From: Rhodanobacter denitrificans
Lineage (GTDB): Bacteria > Pseudomonadota > Gammaproteobacteria > Xanthomonadales > Rhodanobacteraceae
Direction of reading: 5' to 3'
Assembly (NCBI RefSeq): GCF_000230695.2
Contig: NC_020541.1
Location: forward strand, 992,001-1,056,000
Length of the DNA stretch: 64,000 nt
The notes beneath the pieces were generated by a model. That model worked only from the letters and a program-made list of their open reading frames with translations, ran no database searches and was not told where the DNA came from. How positions within the stretch are numbered: position 1 is the stretch's first letter; every line of letters begins with the position of its first letter. Both the position numbers and the translations under genes were made by a program. Positions 44,146 to 54,951 of this stretch are shown piece after piece.

Positions 44146-45051
44146 TCAACTCAGCAGGGTGTGCAGGCGGCTGCGGGTGAAGGCGCCGAAGCGCAGTTGT
44201 TCGCACAGTGCGTCGAGCTGGTCGACGGGCGGCGGGCGGCGCTGCAGGACGTCGGCGGATTCGGCACCGGGGGCATCGAGGGCGATGCGGGTGAGGCGGC
44301 GATAGAGCCGCGCCTGTTCGGCGTGTTCGCGCAGTCTGGCGGCGCAGGCCACGGCGCCGCGCAGGCGCAGGAAGGCGACTTCGTCGATGCGCTCGAGCAG
44401 CGCGTCGAGGCTGCCGAAGTGGCTGAGCAGGGCGGCGGCGGTCTTGGCGCCGACGCCGGGCACGCCGGGGATGTTGTCCACGCTGTCGCCGCACAGGGCC
44501 AGGTAGTCGGCGACCTGGTGCGGGTGCACGCCGAGTTTCTCGTGCACGCCGGCCGGCCCCCAGCGCAGGCCGCGGGCGTAGTCCCACTGCTCGTCGTGCT
44601 CGCCCAGCAGCTGGCCGAAGTCCTTGTCGGCGGAGACGATCACGCTGCGCCAACCTTGCGCGCGCAGGTTCCACACGGTGCTGCCGATCAGGTCGTCGGC
44701 CTCGAAGCTGTGGTCGATCATCAGGTGCACGCCGAGTGCCTCGGTGATCGCGCGGCATTGCACGAACTGCCGTTCCAGGTCGGGCGGCGGCAGCTCGCGG
44801 TTGGCCTTGTACGGCGGGTAGATCGCGTTGCGGAACGAGCTGGTCAGCGAGGCGTCGAACGCCACCGCGATGTGTTCGGGCTGCACGCGTTCGAGCAGTT
44901 CGCACAGGAAGCGGGTGTAGCCGTGCACCGCGTTGACCGGGTGGCCGTCGGCGTCGTGGAATTCGTTCGGCATCGAGTGCCAGGCGCGGAAAACATACAT
45001 GCTTCCATCGACCAGATGGACGGCTGGACGTCTGTTCGCCGATGCGTTCAC
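44146..45051 (-). CDS. 5'-3' exonuclease / flap endonuclease (Pol I N-domain-like, ExoIX family)
   Basis: 301 residues using GTG 45051, which overlaps the upstream stop (GTGA) and keeps the first metal-binding Asp in VHLVDGSMYVF; starting at the next ATG would cut this. Other acidic motifs are AVAFDASLTSSFR, HSFEADDLIGS and VSADKDFGQLL, and the helix-hairpin-helix reads CGDSVDNIPGVPGVGAKTAA. It degrades 5' flaps or single strands in DNA repair and replication. It is a stand-alone enzyme, shorter than Pol I. The minisatellite begins 9 bp after its stop. Confidence 0.9.
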   Translation of the reverse strand: MNASANRRPAVHLVDGSMYVFRAWHSMPNEFHDADGHPVNAVHGYTRFLCELLERVQPEHIAVAFDASLTSSFRNAIYPPYKANRELPPPDLERQFVQCRAITEALGVHLMIDHSFEADDLIGSTVWNLRAQGWRSVIVSADKDFGQLLGEHDEQWDYARGLRWGPAGVHEKLGVHPHQVADYLALCGDSVDNIPGVPGVGAKTAAALLSHFGSLDALLERIDEVAFLRLRGAVACAARLREHAEQARLYRRLTRIALDAPGAESADVLQRRPPPVDQLDALCEQLRFGAFTRSRLHTLLS

Positions 45052-45617
45052 GGCGTCCACGTGGAGAGCAGCTGGTCCAGCGCCGGGCGCTCGCGGTCGG
45101 GTGCCTCGATCTGCGGCGTGCCGAGGTGGACGAAGCCGACCACATGTTCGTTCTCCGCCAGGCCGAGGACGCCGGCCGCCTCGCAGTCGTAGGCGGCCCA
45201 ACCGGTCAGCCATTGTGCGCCGTAGCCCAGCGCATAAGCGCCGAGCAGGATGTTGTGGGCGACGTTGCCGGCGCACAGCTTCTGCTCGATTTCCGGCACC
45301 GTGCTGTCGGCGTGCAGGCGGGCGACCACGGCGATCACCAGCGGCGCGAAGGTGTAGCGCGTGCGCTCCTTTTCCCGCTTGGCGTCGGACAGCTCCGGGT
45401 GCTGGCGTTCGGCAATCGCCGCCAGCCGCTCGCCGAACGCCAGCTTCGCCTCGCCCTGCAGGCGGATCAGCCGGAACGGCACCAGCTTGCCGTGGTCGGG
45501 CACGCGGATCGCCGCTTCCAGCAGTTCGCGCAGGCTCGCCTCGTCCGGCGCGGGCTCGCCGAGCTGGCGCGAGGGGACGGAATGGCGTTGCTGGAGCAGG
45601 GACAGGGCAGCGGGCAT
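45048..45617 (-). CDS. nitroreductase family protein (YdjA-like)
   Basis: 189 residues from ATG 45617. The FMN-binding nitroreductase fold shows LLQQRHSVPSRQLGEPAP, AAIRVPDHGKLVPFRLI, and NVAHNILLGAYALGYGAQWLTGWAAYD; the C-terminus has GFVHLGTPQ. It resembles the compact YdjA group of NAD(P)H-dependent flavoproteins with unsettled physiological substrates. Coupled translationally with the exonuclease downstream. Confidence 0.9.
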   Translation of the reverse strand: MPAALSLLQQRHSVPSRQLGEPAPDEASLRELLEAAIRVPDHGKLVPFRLIRLQGEAKLAFGERLAAIAERQHPELSDAKREKERTRYTFAPLVIAVVARLHADSTVPEIEQKLCAGNVAHNILLGAYALGYGAQWLTGWAAYDCEAAGVLGLAENEHVVGFVHLGTPQIEAPDRERPALDQLLSTWTP

Positions 45618-45679
45618 GGAGCGGTTCTTTCGATGGGGGAATGCCCATGCTAGCGGGCGGGCCGATGACGCGCGAACCG

Positions 45680-46099
45680 TCATGCCGACTGCGGCAGCTT
45701 GAACGAGCCAGGCAACAGGGCGGTCACCGTGGTCTGCCGGGTGTCGCCGTGCAGGTTCGCCAGCAGCACCGGCATGGCGTCGTCGCACAGTTCGGACATC
45801 ACCTGGCGGCAGGCGCCGCAGGGGCTGACCGGGTTATCGGTATCGGCGATCACCGCGATGGCGACGAAGTCGCCAGGCCGGCAGCCGGCGGCGACGGCGT
45901 TGAACAGGGCGGTGCGTTCGGCGCAGTTGCACAGGCCATACGAGGCGTTCTCCACGTTGCAGCCGCTGAAGCGGCGGCCATCGCGGGTCAGCAGCGCGGC
46001 ACCGACCGCGAAGTTCGAATACGGCGCGTAGGCCTGTTCACGCGCGCTGCGCGCCAGGGCCAGCAGGTCGTCGAAAGCGTCGGCAGTGGTGGTGGGCAT
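45680..46099 (-). CDS. cdd: cytidine deaminase
   Basis: 139 residues from ATG 46099, typical of the homotetrameric short form. It converts cytidine and deoxycytidine to uridine and deoxyuridine. The zinc site is CNCAERTAL (Cys ligand and catalytic Glu) with SPCGACRQVMSEL (two Cys ligands). The substrate loop SNFAVGAALLTRDGRRFSGCNVENASYG is intact. Divergent from pntAA. Confidence 0.95.
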   Translation of the reverse strand: MPTTTADAFDDLLALARSAREQAYAPYSNFAVGAALLTRDGRRFSGCNVENASYGLCNCAERTALFNAVAAGCRPGDFVAIAVIADTDNPVSPCGACRQVMSELCDDAMPVLLANLHGDTRQTTVTALLPGSFKLPQSA

Positions 46100-46223
46100 C
46101 GGGATCTCCGGCGATGACCCCGGGCAGTGGCTGCCGGCGGGCCAGCTTACTCTTTTGGATCGGTCCGGATCAAAGGCCGTCGCTGCCGCTAAGATGACCG
46201 GACCACTGCCGAGGGGATGCACC

Positions 46224-47324
46224 ATGCCGATCACCGTAGCCGCCTTGCGTGAGACCGCCGCCGGGGAGCGGCGCGTGGCGATCACACCCGAAATGGCGAA
46301 GAAACTGCGCGGCAAGGGCCTGCGCGTACTGCTGGAACGTGATGCGGGGCGCGCTGCGGGTTTCCCTGACGCCAGTTATGCCGAGGCCGAATTCGCCGAC
46401 GCGGCCGGCGTGCTGGCGCAGGCCGACGTACTGGCCTGCGTGTTGCCGCCGGCCGATGCGGTGTTCGCCGGCTTGCGCGAGGGTAGCGTGGTGGTCGGCC
46501 AGTTGCGTCCGTACGGCGCGGCCGGGCGCGTCGCCGCGCTGACCGCGCACAAGCTCACCGCGTTCTCGCTGGAGCTGCTGCCGCGCACTACCCGCGCGCA
46601 GGCGATGGACGTGCTGAGTTCGCAGGCGGCGGTGGCCGGTTACCGCGCCATGCTGATCGCGGCCGAGGCGTCGCCGAAGTTCTTCCCGATGCTGACCACC
46701 GCCGCCGGCACCATCCGCCCGTCGAAGGTGCTGGTGATCGGCGCCGGCGTGGCCGGCCTGCAGGCGATCGCCACCGCGCGCCGGCTCGGTGCGCAGACTG
46801 AGGGCTACGACGTGCGTCCGGAAACGCGCGAGCAGGTAGAGTCGTTGGGCGCGAAATTCCTCGACCTCGGCGTCAGTGCCGCCGGCAGCGGCGGCTATGC
46901 GCGCGAGCTGTCGGCGGAGGAGCGTGCCGCGCAGCAGCAGGCACTGGCCGACCACCTGAAATCGTTCGACGTGGTGGTCTCCACCGCCGCGGTGCCGGGG
47001 CGGCCGGCGCCGAAGATCCTCACGGCCGCGATGGTCGAGGGCATGAAGCCGGGCGCGCTGATCGTCGACCTGGCCGCCGAGAGCGGCGGCAACTGCGAGC
47101 TGACCCGGCCGGGCGAGCGGGTCGAGCATGGCGGTGTGGTGATCCTCGGGCCGCTGAACCTGCCGGCCGGCGCGCCGCTGCACGCGTCGGAGATGTACGC
47201 GCGCAACGTGTTCAACTTCGTCGAGCTGCTGGTGCGCGACGGCGCCTTGAAGCCGGATTTCGACGACGAGCTGGTGGCGAAGAGCTGCCTCACCCACGCC
47301 GGTGAGACGCGCTTCGCCGGCTGA
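46224..47324 (+). CDS. pntAA: NAD(P) transhydrogenase alpha subunit, part 1
   Basis: 366 residues from ATG 46224. This NAD(H)-binding domain I works with the membrane part to move hydride between NADH and NADP using proton flow. Motifs: RVAITPEMAKKLRGKGLRV, SQAAVAGYRAML, TIRPSKVLVIGAGVAGLQAIATARRLGA (dinucleotide fold), EQVESLGAKF and VVILGPLNLP. The alpha chain is split as in Rhodospirillum and many proteobacteria. Unusually its partner pntAB starts 1.8 kb away, with three leftward genes between. Confidence 0.94.
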   Translation: MPITVAALRETAAGERRVAITPEMAKKLRGKGLRVLLERDAGRAAGFPDASYAEAEFADAAGVLAQADVLACVLPPADAVFAGLREGSVVVGQLRPYGAAGRVAALTAHKLTAFSLELLPRTTRAQAMDVLSSQAAVAGYRAMLIAAEASPKFFPMLTTAAGTIRPSKVLVIGAGVAGLQAIATARRLGAQTEGYDVRPETREQVESLGAKFLDLGVSAAGSGGYARELSAEERAAQQQALADHLKSFDVVVSTAAVPGRPAPKILTAAMVEGMKPGALIVDLAAESGGNCELTRPGERVEHGGVVILGPLNLPAGAPLHASEMYARNVFNFVELLVRDGALKPDFDDELVAKSCLTHAGETRFAG

Positions 47325-47491
47325 GCGAACCGTAGGGCGATCACCGCCCGTCAGTAAGGCGTGTTTCATGATGCCGCAGGGCGGGCACGGCCCGCCGGCT
47401 TTCGACGGTCCGGAGCGGCGGGCGGTGCCCGCCCCACCCACGGTTGCGCGGGGATTCCTGCGGGAGCGCGCGGGCCGGGACGAGCCGTCGC
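47325..47491. other. intergenic region with GC-rich inverted repeats between pntAA and DUF3106 gene
   Basis: Convergent 3' ends. GGGCGGGCACGGCCCGCC and GGCGGGCGGTGCCCGCCC form hairpins without a T run. Similar GGCGGGC(A/G)..GCCCGCC motifs occur at 50970 and 55595. Possibly acts as a Rho-assisted stop; nothing else seen. Confidence 0.4.
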
Positions 47492-48034
47492 TCAGGGGTG
47501 GCCCGGGTCGCCAGGCGGTGGCGGAGGCGGGCGGTCGTGGCCGTGGCGCTCGTCCCAGTGCAGGCGTTCGGCCGGCGGCAGCGCGTGCCATTCGCGGATC
47601 AGTTGCTCGCGCTGCGCCGGCGGCAGTTGCTGGAAGCGCTCGAAGGTGGCGTGCAACTGCTCGCGCTGCTGCGGCGGCAGCTGGTGGAACTTGCGCATGT
47701 TCTCGCGTGCCTGGTGGCGCTCGTCCGGCGTCATCTGTTGCCAGCGGGCGATGTGCTGGCGGATTTCCTCGCGCCGTTCCGGCGGCAGGGTGGCCCAGCG
47801 TTCGGCGCGCTGCAGCATGCGCGATTGCTTGCGCGGCGACAGGCTGTCCCAGGTTTTCTGCAGCGGCGCCAGCACGTCGCGCTGGGCCGGGTCGAGGCTG
47901 TTCCACGGGCGCGGCGGCGGCATGTCGCCGCGGGACGTCGGCGGCGCGTCCTGCGCGTGCAACGGCGCCGCGGCGACGCCGCCGAGCAGGGCGGCCAGCA
48001 ACAGCGGCAGGAGCGGGCGGAGGATTCGGGTCAT
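47492..48034 (-). CDS. DUF3106 domain protein, periplasmic
   Basis: 180 residues. A signal peptide (LLPLLLAALLGGVAAAPLHAQ) precedes a string of near-repeats based on LPPEQRE/Q: WDSLSPRKQSRMLQRAERW, LPPERREEIRQHIARWQQMTPDERHQARENMRKFHQLPPQQREQL and so on, followed by a Pro-rich tail. This is the DUF3106 pattern and gives a Gln/Arg-rich helical periplasmic protein of unknown role. It is the last gene of a sigma/DUF3619/DUF3106 operon. Confidence 0.85.
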   Translation of the reverse strand: MTRILRPLLPLLLAALLGGVAAAPLHAQDAPPTSRGDMPPPRPWNSLDPAQRDVLAPLQKTWDSLSPRKQSRMLQRAERWATLPPERREEIRQHIARWQQMTPDERHQARENMRKFHQLPPQQREQLHATFERFQQLPPAQREQLIREWHALPPAERLHWDERHGHDRPPPPPPGDPGHP

Positions 48035-48037
48035 GGC

Positions 48038-48418
48038 TCAGCGGGCTGCGGCATGGCTGCCGGCGGAAGCCAGCCAGCCGTAGAAGTCGAGGTTCTGGTA
48101 GAGGTTCGGGTCGGTCTTGTCGGCGTCCGGCGGCAGCTCGTTGTCCAGCTCGTCGGCGCTGCTGGCGGGCTGCATCGCGGTGCTGGCGTGCGGCGGCGGC
48201 AACGGCTGCCACACCAGCATCGTGGCCAGCGCGATCACCGCGAAGGCGCCGGTCGGGATCAGCCAGCGGACGGCACGACGCGCAGGGGCCTGCACCGCGT
48301 CCAGCGCCTGCCGCCGCGCCGCGCGCAGGCGTCCGGCGGTGGCCGGGTCGATGCGCTGCGCGGCCTCGTGCCAGAGTTCGCGGGCGCGCTGTTCGAGATG
48401 CTTGTCGGGCGAAGTCAT
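48038..48418 (-). CDS. DUF3619-like single-pass membrane protein, possible anti-sigma factor
   Basis: 126 residues from ATG 48418 (4-base overlap with the sigma gene). Residues 1-45 form a cytoplasmic helical region (LEQRARELWHEAAQRIDPATAGRLRAARRQAL), then one hydrophobic helix (WLIPTGAFAVIALATMLVW), then an acidic periplasmic tail ending NLYQNLDFYGWLAS. The layout is that of DUF3619 proteins found just after a sigma factor, and the topology fits an anti-sigma or companion, not shown experimentally as far as I know. Confidence 0.78.
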   Translation of the reverse strand: MTSPDKHLEQRARELWHEAAQRIDPATAGRLRAARRQALDAVQAPARRAVRWLIPTGAFAVIALATMLVWQPLPPPHASTAMQPASSADELDNELPPDADKTDPNLYQNLDFYGWLASAGSHAAAR

Positions 48419-48999
48419 CGCCAGTCCTCCAGTTGGTCGCGCAGATGATGCATCGCGCGCGATAGATGGGTTTTCACGCTGCCTTCGGAGCAACCCATGG
48501 CTTGGGCGGTTTCCGCCACGTCCAACCCTTCCAGCATGCGCAGCATGAACGCTTCGCGCTGGCGCTGTGGCAGTTGCCGGACCGCGGCGGCCAGGTCCGC
48601 ATACGACTGCACGTCGTGCAGCCGGCCCAGCGGATCCTGGCCGGGGTCGGCCGGCTCCCATGCGGGTAGTTCGTCGCCGTCGTCGTCGCGGCCGCCGCCG
48701 AGCCAGCCCACCACGATCGAGCGCACCTTGCGCCGGCGCTGCAGGTCGACCACGCGCCGGCGCAGGATGCCCCAGAACAGCGGCGCCCATTCCATGGCGG
48801 GCTTGTCGCGGTAGTGCCTGACCAGCCGCAGCATGGCGTCCTGCACCGCGTCCATGGCGTCCTCGCGCTGGCGCAGCTGCAGCTCGGCCATGCGGAACGC
48901 GCGCCGCTCGACCTGCGCCAGGAACGCATCCAGCGTGGCGGGCGTTTCGCGCGCGTCGCCCAGCAGGTCCGTGTCGAGTGTGCCGGCCACGCCGTTCAT
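48415..48999 (-). CDS. RNA polymerase sigma factor, ECF-like (sigma-70 family)
   Basis: 194 residues from ATG 48999; a TTG at 49065 in frame is possible. Region 2 spans AFRMAELQLRQREDAMDAVQDAMLRLVRHY, and region 4 is LPQRQREAFMLRMLEGLDVAETAQAMGCSEGSVKTHLSRAMHHL with the -35-binding helix. Between them is an acidic linker (GGGRDDDGDELP). It sits upstream of DUF3619 and DUF3106, its usual companions. The operon is inserted between pntAA and pntAB on the opposite strand. Confidence 0.9.
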   Translation of the reverse strand: MNGVAGTLDTDLLGDARETPATLDAFLAQVERRAFRMAELQLRQREDAMDAVQDAMLRLVRHYRDKPAMEWAPLFWGILRRRVVDLQRRRKVRSIVVGWLGGGRDDDGDELPAWEPADPGQDPLGRLHDVQSYADLAAAVRQLPQRQREAFMLRMLEGLDVAETAQAMGCSEGSVKTHLSRAMHHLRDQLEDWR

Positions 49000-49149
49000 G
49001 GGCTCGTCGGCCGCAGCGTCGGGTGAAGCATCCTCGGGCTCCAGCGGGGGGTACCCGGTGTTCAACGCGGCAGGCTCGCACGGGTTGACCGGCACCCGTA
49101 TGATGCAGACTCGACGTCCTGGCGGGCGGCTCTCACGGGGGATGGGCTC

Positions 49150-49455
49150 ATGATCGACGGTTTCCTGGCGCTGTACATCTTCATGCTGGCCGCCTTTACC
49201 GGCTATGAAATCATCGCGCGGGTGCCGGTGATCCTGCACACGCCGCTGATGTCCGGCTCCAACTTCGTGCACGGCATTGTGCTGGTCGGGGCGATGATCG
49301 CGCTAGGCCACGCGCAGACGCCGTTCGAGATCGCGATCGGCTTCATCGGCGTGCTGCTGGGCGCCGGCAACGCCGCCGGCGGCTACGTGGTGACCGAGCG
49401 GATGCTGGAGATGTTCAAGTCCAGCAAGCCGGACGCCGGCAAGGGAGCCAAGTGA
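49150..49455 (+). CDS. pntAB: NAD(P) transhydrogenase alpha subunit, part 2
   Basis: 101 residues with three hydrophobic helices (LALYIFMLAAFTGYEII, GIVLVGAMIALGH, IAIGFIGVLLGAGNAAGGYVV). It is the short membrane part of the split alpha chain. VPVILHTPLMSGSNFVHGI is the signature region. Its stop overlaps the pntB ATG (TGATG). The start lies 150 bp from the divergent sigma-factor gene, so it must have a separate promoter from pntAA. Confidence 0.93.
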   Translation: MIDGFLALYIFMLAAFTGYEIIARVPVILHTPLMSGSNFVHGIVLVGAMIALGHAQTPFEIAIGFIGVLLGAGNAAGGYVVTERMLEMFKSSKPDAGKGAK

Positions 49456-50912
49456 TGAGCTGGTTGCCGACGCTGATCAAGGCCTGTTATTTCCTCGCCG
49501 CGCTGCTGTTCATCCTCGGCCTGAAACGCATGAGTTCGCCGCGCACCGCGCGCGGCGGCATCGTGTGGGCAGGCTACGGCATGTTGCTGGCGGTGCTGGC
49601 CACGTTGTTCCTGCCGGACATGCACAACCGCGGGCTGATCGTTGCCGCGGTGCTGGTCGGCGTCAGTGCCGCCTGGTGGAGCGGCAAGCGCGTGGCGATG
49701 ACCGCGATGCCGCAGATGGTGGCGCTGTACAACGGCATGGGCGGCGGTGCGGCGGCGGCGATCGGCGCGGTCGAGCTGATCGGCTACGCGCGCGGGCTGG
49801 GCCTGCTGCAGGCGGTACCGGATACCTCGCCGCTGCGGCCCGAAGCCTGGGCGGTGAACGGCCTGCCGCCGGCGCTGTCGCCGACCGAGCTGGCGCTGGG
49901 CGTGCTCGGCGCGCTGATCGGCGCGGTGAGCTTCTCCGGTTCGCTGGTCGCGTTCGCCAAGCTGCAGGGCTGGATGGACAAGCGCTTCGTGTTTCCCGGC
50001 CAGCGCACGGTGAACCTGTTGCTGCTGGCGGCGGCGGTGGTCGCCGGCGTGCTGCTTGCCACCAGTCACGCCAGCCCGGCGCTGATCGCGGCGTTCTTCG
50101 CGCTGGCGCTCGCCTTCGGCCTGATGATGACCTTGCCGATCGGCGGCGCCGACATGCCGGTGGTGATCTCGCTGTACAACGCGTTCACCGGCCTGGCGGT
50201 GTCGTTCGAGGGTTTCGTGCTGGGCAACGAGGCGATGATCATCGCCGGCATGGTGGTCGGCGCGGCCGGCACGCTGCTGACCCAGCTGATGGCCAAGGCG
50301 ATGAACCGCTCGATCGGCAACGTGCTGTTCGGCAGCTTCGGCGCGGCCGGCGGCGAGGCGCAGGCGATCGAGGGCGCGCAGAAGCCGATCGACGCTTCCG
50401 ACGCGGCGGTGATGATGGCGTACGCCGAACGCGTGGTGATCGTGCCCGGCTACGGCCTGGCGGTGGCGCAGGCGCAGCACAAGGTGTGGGAGTTTGCGCA
50501 ACTGCTGATCAAGCGCGGGGTGAAGGTGAAGTTCGCGATCCACCCGGTGGCCGGGCGCATGCCCGGGCACATGAACGTGCTGCTGGCCGAGGCCGGCGTA
50601 CCGTACGACCTGATCGCCGACATGGACGACATCAACCCGGAGTTCCCGGCCACCGACGTGGCGCTGGTGATCGGTGCGAACGACGTGGTCAATCCACTGG
50701 CCAAGACCGACCCGGCCTCGCCGATCTACGGCATGCCGATCCTCGACGTCAGCGCGGCCAAGCACGTGATCGTGATCAAGCGCGGCCGCGGTACCGGCTT
50801 CGCCGGCATCGAGAACGCGCTGTTCTACGCCGACAACACCCGCATGCTGTACGGCGAAGGCCAGGCCGCGGTGGGCGAACTGGTGGCGTCGCTGAAGGAC
50901 ATCGACGCCTGA
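49455..50912 (+). CDS. pntB: NAD(P) transhydrogenase beta subunit
   Basis: 485 residues from ATG 49455. The N-terminal half has eight to nine hydrophobic helices including TAMPQMVALYNGMGGGAAA and GGADMPVVISLYNAFTGLAVSFEGF, with polar residues lining the proton channel. The C-terminal NADP(H)-binding domain III shows VVIVPGYGLAVAQAQHKVWE, IHPVAGRMPGHMNVLLAEAGV, VALVIGANDVVNP and VIKRGRGTGFAGIENALFY. Complete and coupled to pntAB. Confidence 0.96.
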   Translation: MSWLPTLIKACYFLAALLFILGLKRMSSPRTARGGIVWAGYGMLLAVLATLFLPDMHNRGLIVAAVLVGVSAAWWSGKRVAMTAMPQMVALYNGMGGGAAAAIGAVELIGYARGLGLLQAVPDTSPLRPEAWAVNGLPPALSPTELALGVLGALIGAVSFSGSLVAFAKLQGWMDKRFVFPGQRTVNLLLLAAAVVAGVLLATSHASPALIAAFFALALAFGLMMTLPIGGADMPVVISLYNAFTGLAVSFEGFVLGNEAMIIAGMVVGAAGTLLTQLMAKAMNRSIGNVLFGSFGAAGGEAQAIEGAQKPIDASDAAVMMAYAERVVIVPGYGLAVAQAQHKVWEFAQLLIKRGVKVKFAIHPVAGRMPGHMNVLLAEAGVPYDLIADMDDINPEFPATDVALVIGANDVVNPLAKTDPASPIYGMPILDVSAAKHVIVIKRGRGTGFAGIENALFYADNTRMLYGEGQAAVGELVASLKDIDA

Positions 50913-51003
50913 GTCGGCTGGCACCTTCCATGGGGTGGGTGCGGCCGGCCGCGTTTCTGCAGGAGCGCAGGGCGGTGCCCGCCCGGCGTCGTGATGGCTG
51001 GTT

Positions 51004-51432
51004 TCAGCGCCGGCGCGACGGGCGCCAGGCCAGCCATGCGGCCAGCAGCATGCCCAGCGCGGCATCGGCCAGGTCCGCCGGCGACAGCGCCATCCGTGCC
51101 AGCTGCCACAGCATGCCGGGGCCGGCGGTGCGCATCGCCTCGATCAGACCCATGCCCATGTTGCCGGCAATCAGCACGCCGGCAACCAGCAGGTTGACGT
51201 AGAACGCGGCCAGCAGGGTGGCGCCCGCCGCCAGCAGTGCGGCGAACGTGCCCGGCAGGCGCACGCAGGTGCGGATGGTCCACGCCAGCAGCGCGCCGAT
51301 CGGCAATGCCAGCCACGGCAGCGGGTGGCGCAGATACAGCGCCGCCACCATCCACACGGCGCCGGCGGCCAGGCCCAGCATCGCAGCGCTGAACAGCGCG
51401 AACACGGACAGCGCCACGGTACGCACGCTCAT
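51004..51432 (-). CDS. small hydrophobic membrane protein of unknown function
   Basis: 142 residues from ATG 51432 (an in-frame ATG at 51495 gives a hydrophilic extension). I do not recognise the family. Four to five hydrophobic stretches are seen: VALSVFALFSAAMLGLAAGAVWMVAAL, WLALPIGALLAWTIR, FAALLAAGATLLAAFYVNLLVAGVLIAGNMG and a C-terminal AALGMLLAAWLAW. It ends RPSRRR, suggesting a cytoplasmic C-terminus. It converges with pntB and is divergent from sufT; nothing in context fixes its role. Confidence 0.6.
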   Translation of the reverse strand: MSVRTVALSVFALFSAAMLGLAAGAVWMVAALYLRHPLPWLALPIGALLAWTIRTCVRLPGTFAALLAAGATLLAAFYVNLLVAGVLIAGNMGMGLIEAMRTAGPGMLWQLARMALSPADLADAALGMLLAAWLAWRPSRRR

Positions 51433-51635
51433 CGGCGGCGACACGTCAGGAGGGCAGTGCGCATGCGTTTTCCCGTCGGGTAAAGCGGCCATCATAACGT
51501 GTCGTCGGCGGGGCTCCCTTGACTCCGGCGGGTTCCGGCCTGATCTGGGACAAGCGGCCGCACGCGGCGAGCGGCATAATACGCACTCCGGGCTCGACGC
51601 ATGGCCGCGCCCGCAGATACAGGATCGGCGTTGGC

Positions 51636-52193
51636 ATGAGCGGTTTCAGTCTGAGCAGTGAACCCTTCACCCTGGTGCGCGACTGCAGCGCCGTGATGGT
51701 GCCGCAAGGCGACGAGGTGACCCTGCCGGCCGGGCAGATCGGCTACATCACCCAGGCCCTGGGCGGCAGCTTCACCGTCTACGTGGAAGGCAACCTGTTC
51801 CGCATCGCCGGCGACGACGCCGACGCGCTGGGCAAGGAGCGGCCGGCGCCGATCGAGGTACCGGACGACGCCACCAATGCGGACGTGGAGAAGCTGGCGT
51901 GGGACCAGTTGCGCACCGTGTTCGATCCGGAAATCCCGGTGAACGTGGTCGAGCTGGGGCTGGTCTACGACCTCAGCCTGGAGCAGACCGAATCCGGCGC
52001 GCGCAAGGTCTACGTGAAGCTCACCCTGACCGCGCCCGGCTGCGGCATGGGCGACATCCTGGTCGACGACGCGCGCACCAAGCTGGAGATGATCCCCACG
52101 ATCGCCGAAGCCGACGTGGACCTGGTGTTCGACCCGCCGTGGACGCATTCGATGATGTCCGACGCGGCGAAGCTCGAAACCGGCATGCTCTGA
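51636..52193 (+). CDS. sufT: SufT-type Fe-S cluster assembly protein
   Basis: 185 residues from ATG 51636. The N-terminal segment (TLVRDCSAVMVPQGDEVTLPAGQIGYITQALGGSFTVYV) is specific to long SufT proteins. The C-terminal DUF59/MIP18-like domain follows with LRTVFDPEIPVNVVELGLVYDL and the conserved LTAPGCGMGDILVDDA, where the Cys is expected to matter in cluster handling. SufT proteins help mature Fe-S proteins and are often in suf operons; here the gene stands alone. Confidence 0.9.
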   Translation: MSGFSLSSEPFTLVRDCSAVMVPQGDEVTLPAGQIGYITQALGGSFTVYVEGNLFRIAGDDADALGKERPAPIEVPDDATNADVEKLAWDQLRTVFDPEIPVNVVELGLVYDLSLEQTESGARKVYVKLTLTAPGCGMGDILVDDARTKLEMIPTIAEADVDLVFDPPWTHSMMSDAAKLETGML

Positions 52194-52721
52194 AGCTGCC
52201 TGCCGGCCATCGCGCCGGCGCGTGGATCGCGGGGACCGCATGGGCTTTCCGCGTGTCCCGGTGCGCCTGCCGGCGGCGCTGCACGCGACGTCGCTGGCCG
52301 CAAGTCCGCATCGCCGCTTCGCGCAATAAATAACGACATCGAACCGTATACGCCGCCGCGATAGGCCGCGTGCCCGCCGTTTGCGGCGCCACGCGCCGAT
52401 CCCGCGTCCTGTGACTGCCGTCACCCGGCGTAGGAAAAAGTCAGATTGTTGCGATGGTCCGCAAGGAATAACGTAACCGGATTCGTCATCGGGGAGGTTG
52501 GCGGATGATCCTTTGGCGGCGTCATCGCCGTCTTGCAACTACGCGTCCACGTGCTGCCGGTGCAAGGGAATGCCGGGGGGTGGCAGCCGATACGGGCGTA
52601 TTTTGGGATCGCTAGACAGCACACGAACCAAGGGGCCGTGCCGAGCACGGCAATTCTGCATGGGGTCTACGTGGCCGCATCGGGCCCGTTTGTCCCGAAA
52701 ATAGTGTCTAGGAGTTTTTCA
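52194..52721. other. 528-bp intergenic region upstream of the M4 peptidase
   Basis: No credible gene; short open frames lack ribosome sites and family resemblance. It presumably carries the M4 peptidase promoter and a long leader. GC falls around 52430-52520. AGGAG lies eight bases before the peptidase ATG. Confidence 0.4.
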
Positions 52722-54848
<2,127 letters not shown>

Positions 54849-54907
54849 GCCCCCTGGCGGGCCAGGGACGGTCCGCCGTTTCACCCAAGGAGCAGTAATA
54901 GGCAACG

Positions 54908-54939
54908 CGGGCCCGGTCGGATCGACCGGGCCCGTTTTT
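54908..54939 (+). terminator. Rho-independent terminator of the M4 peptidase gene
   Basis: Stem CGGGCCCGGTC / GACCGGGCCCG with a five-base loop, then five T. It also sits beyond the 3' end of the convergent asparaginase gene but has no T run on that strand. Confidence 0.9.
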
Positions 54940-54951
54940 CATGCGCGAAAG

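Noticed and set aside
42881..44305. Repeated small ORFs of about 62 codons ([16 protein letters not shown])
   Set aside because: Each is the same minisatellite unit translated; no evidence of expression or selection on the frame.
46170..48212. 680-codon leftward frame
   Set aside because: Antisense to pntAA and out of frame with the DUF3106 gene; repetitive Ala/Arg/Gln composition.
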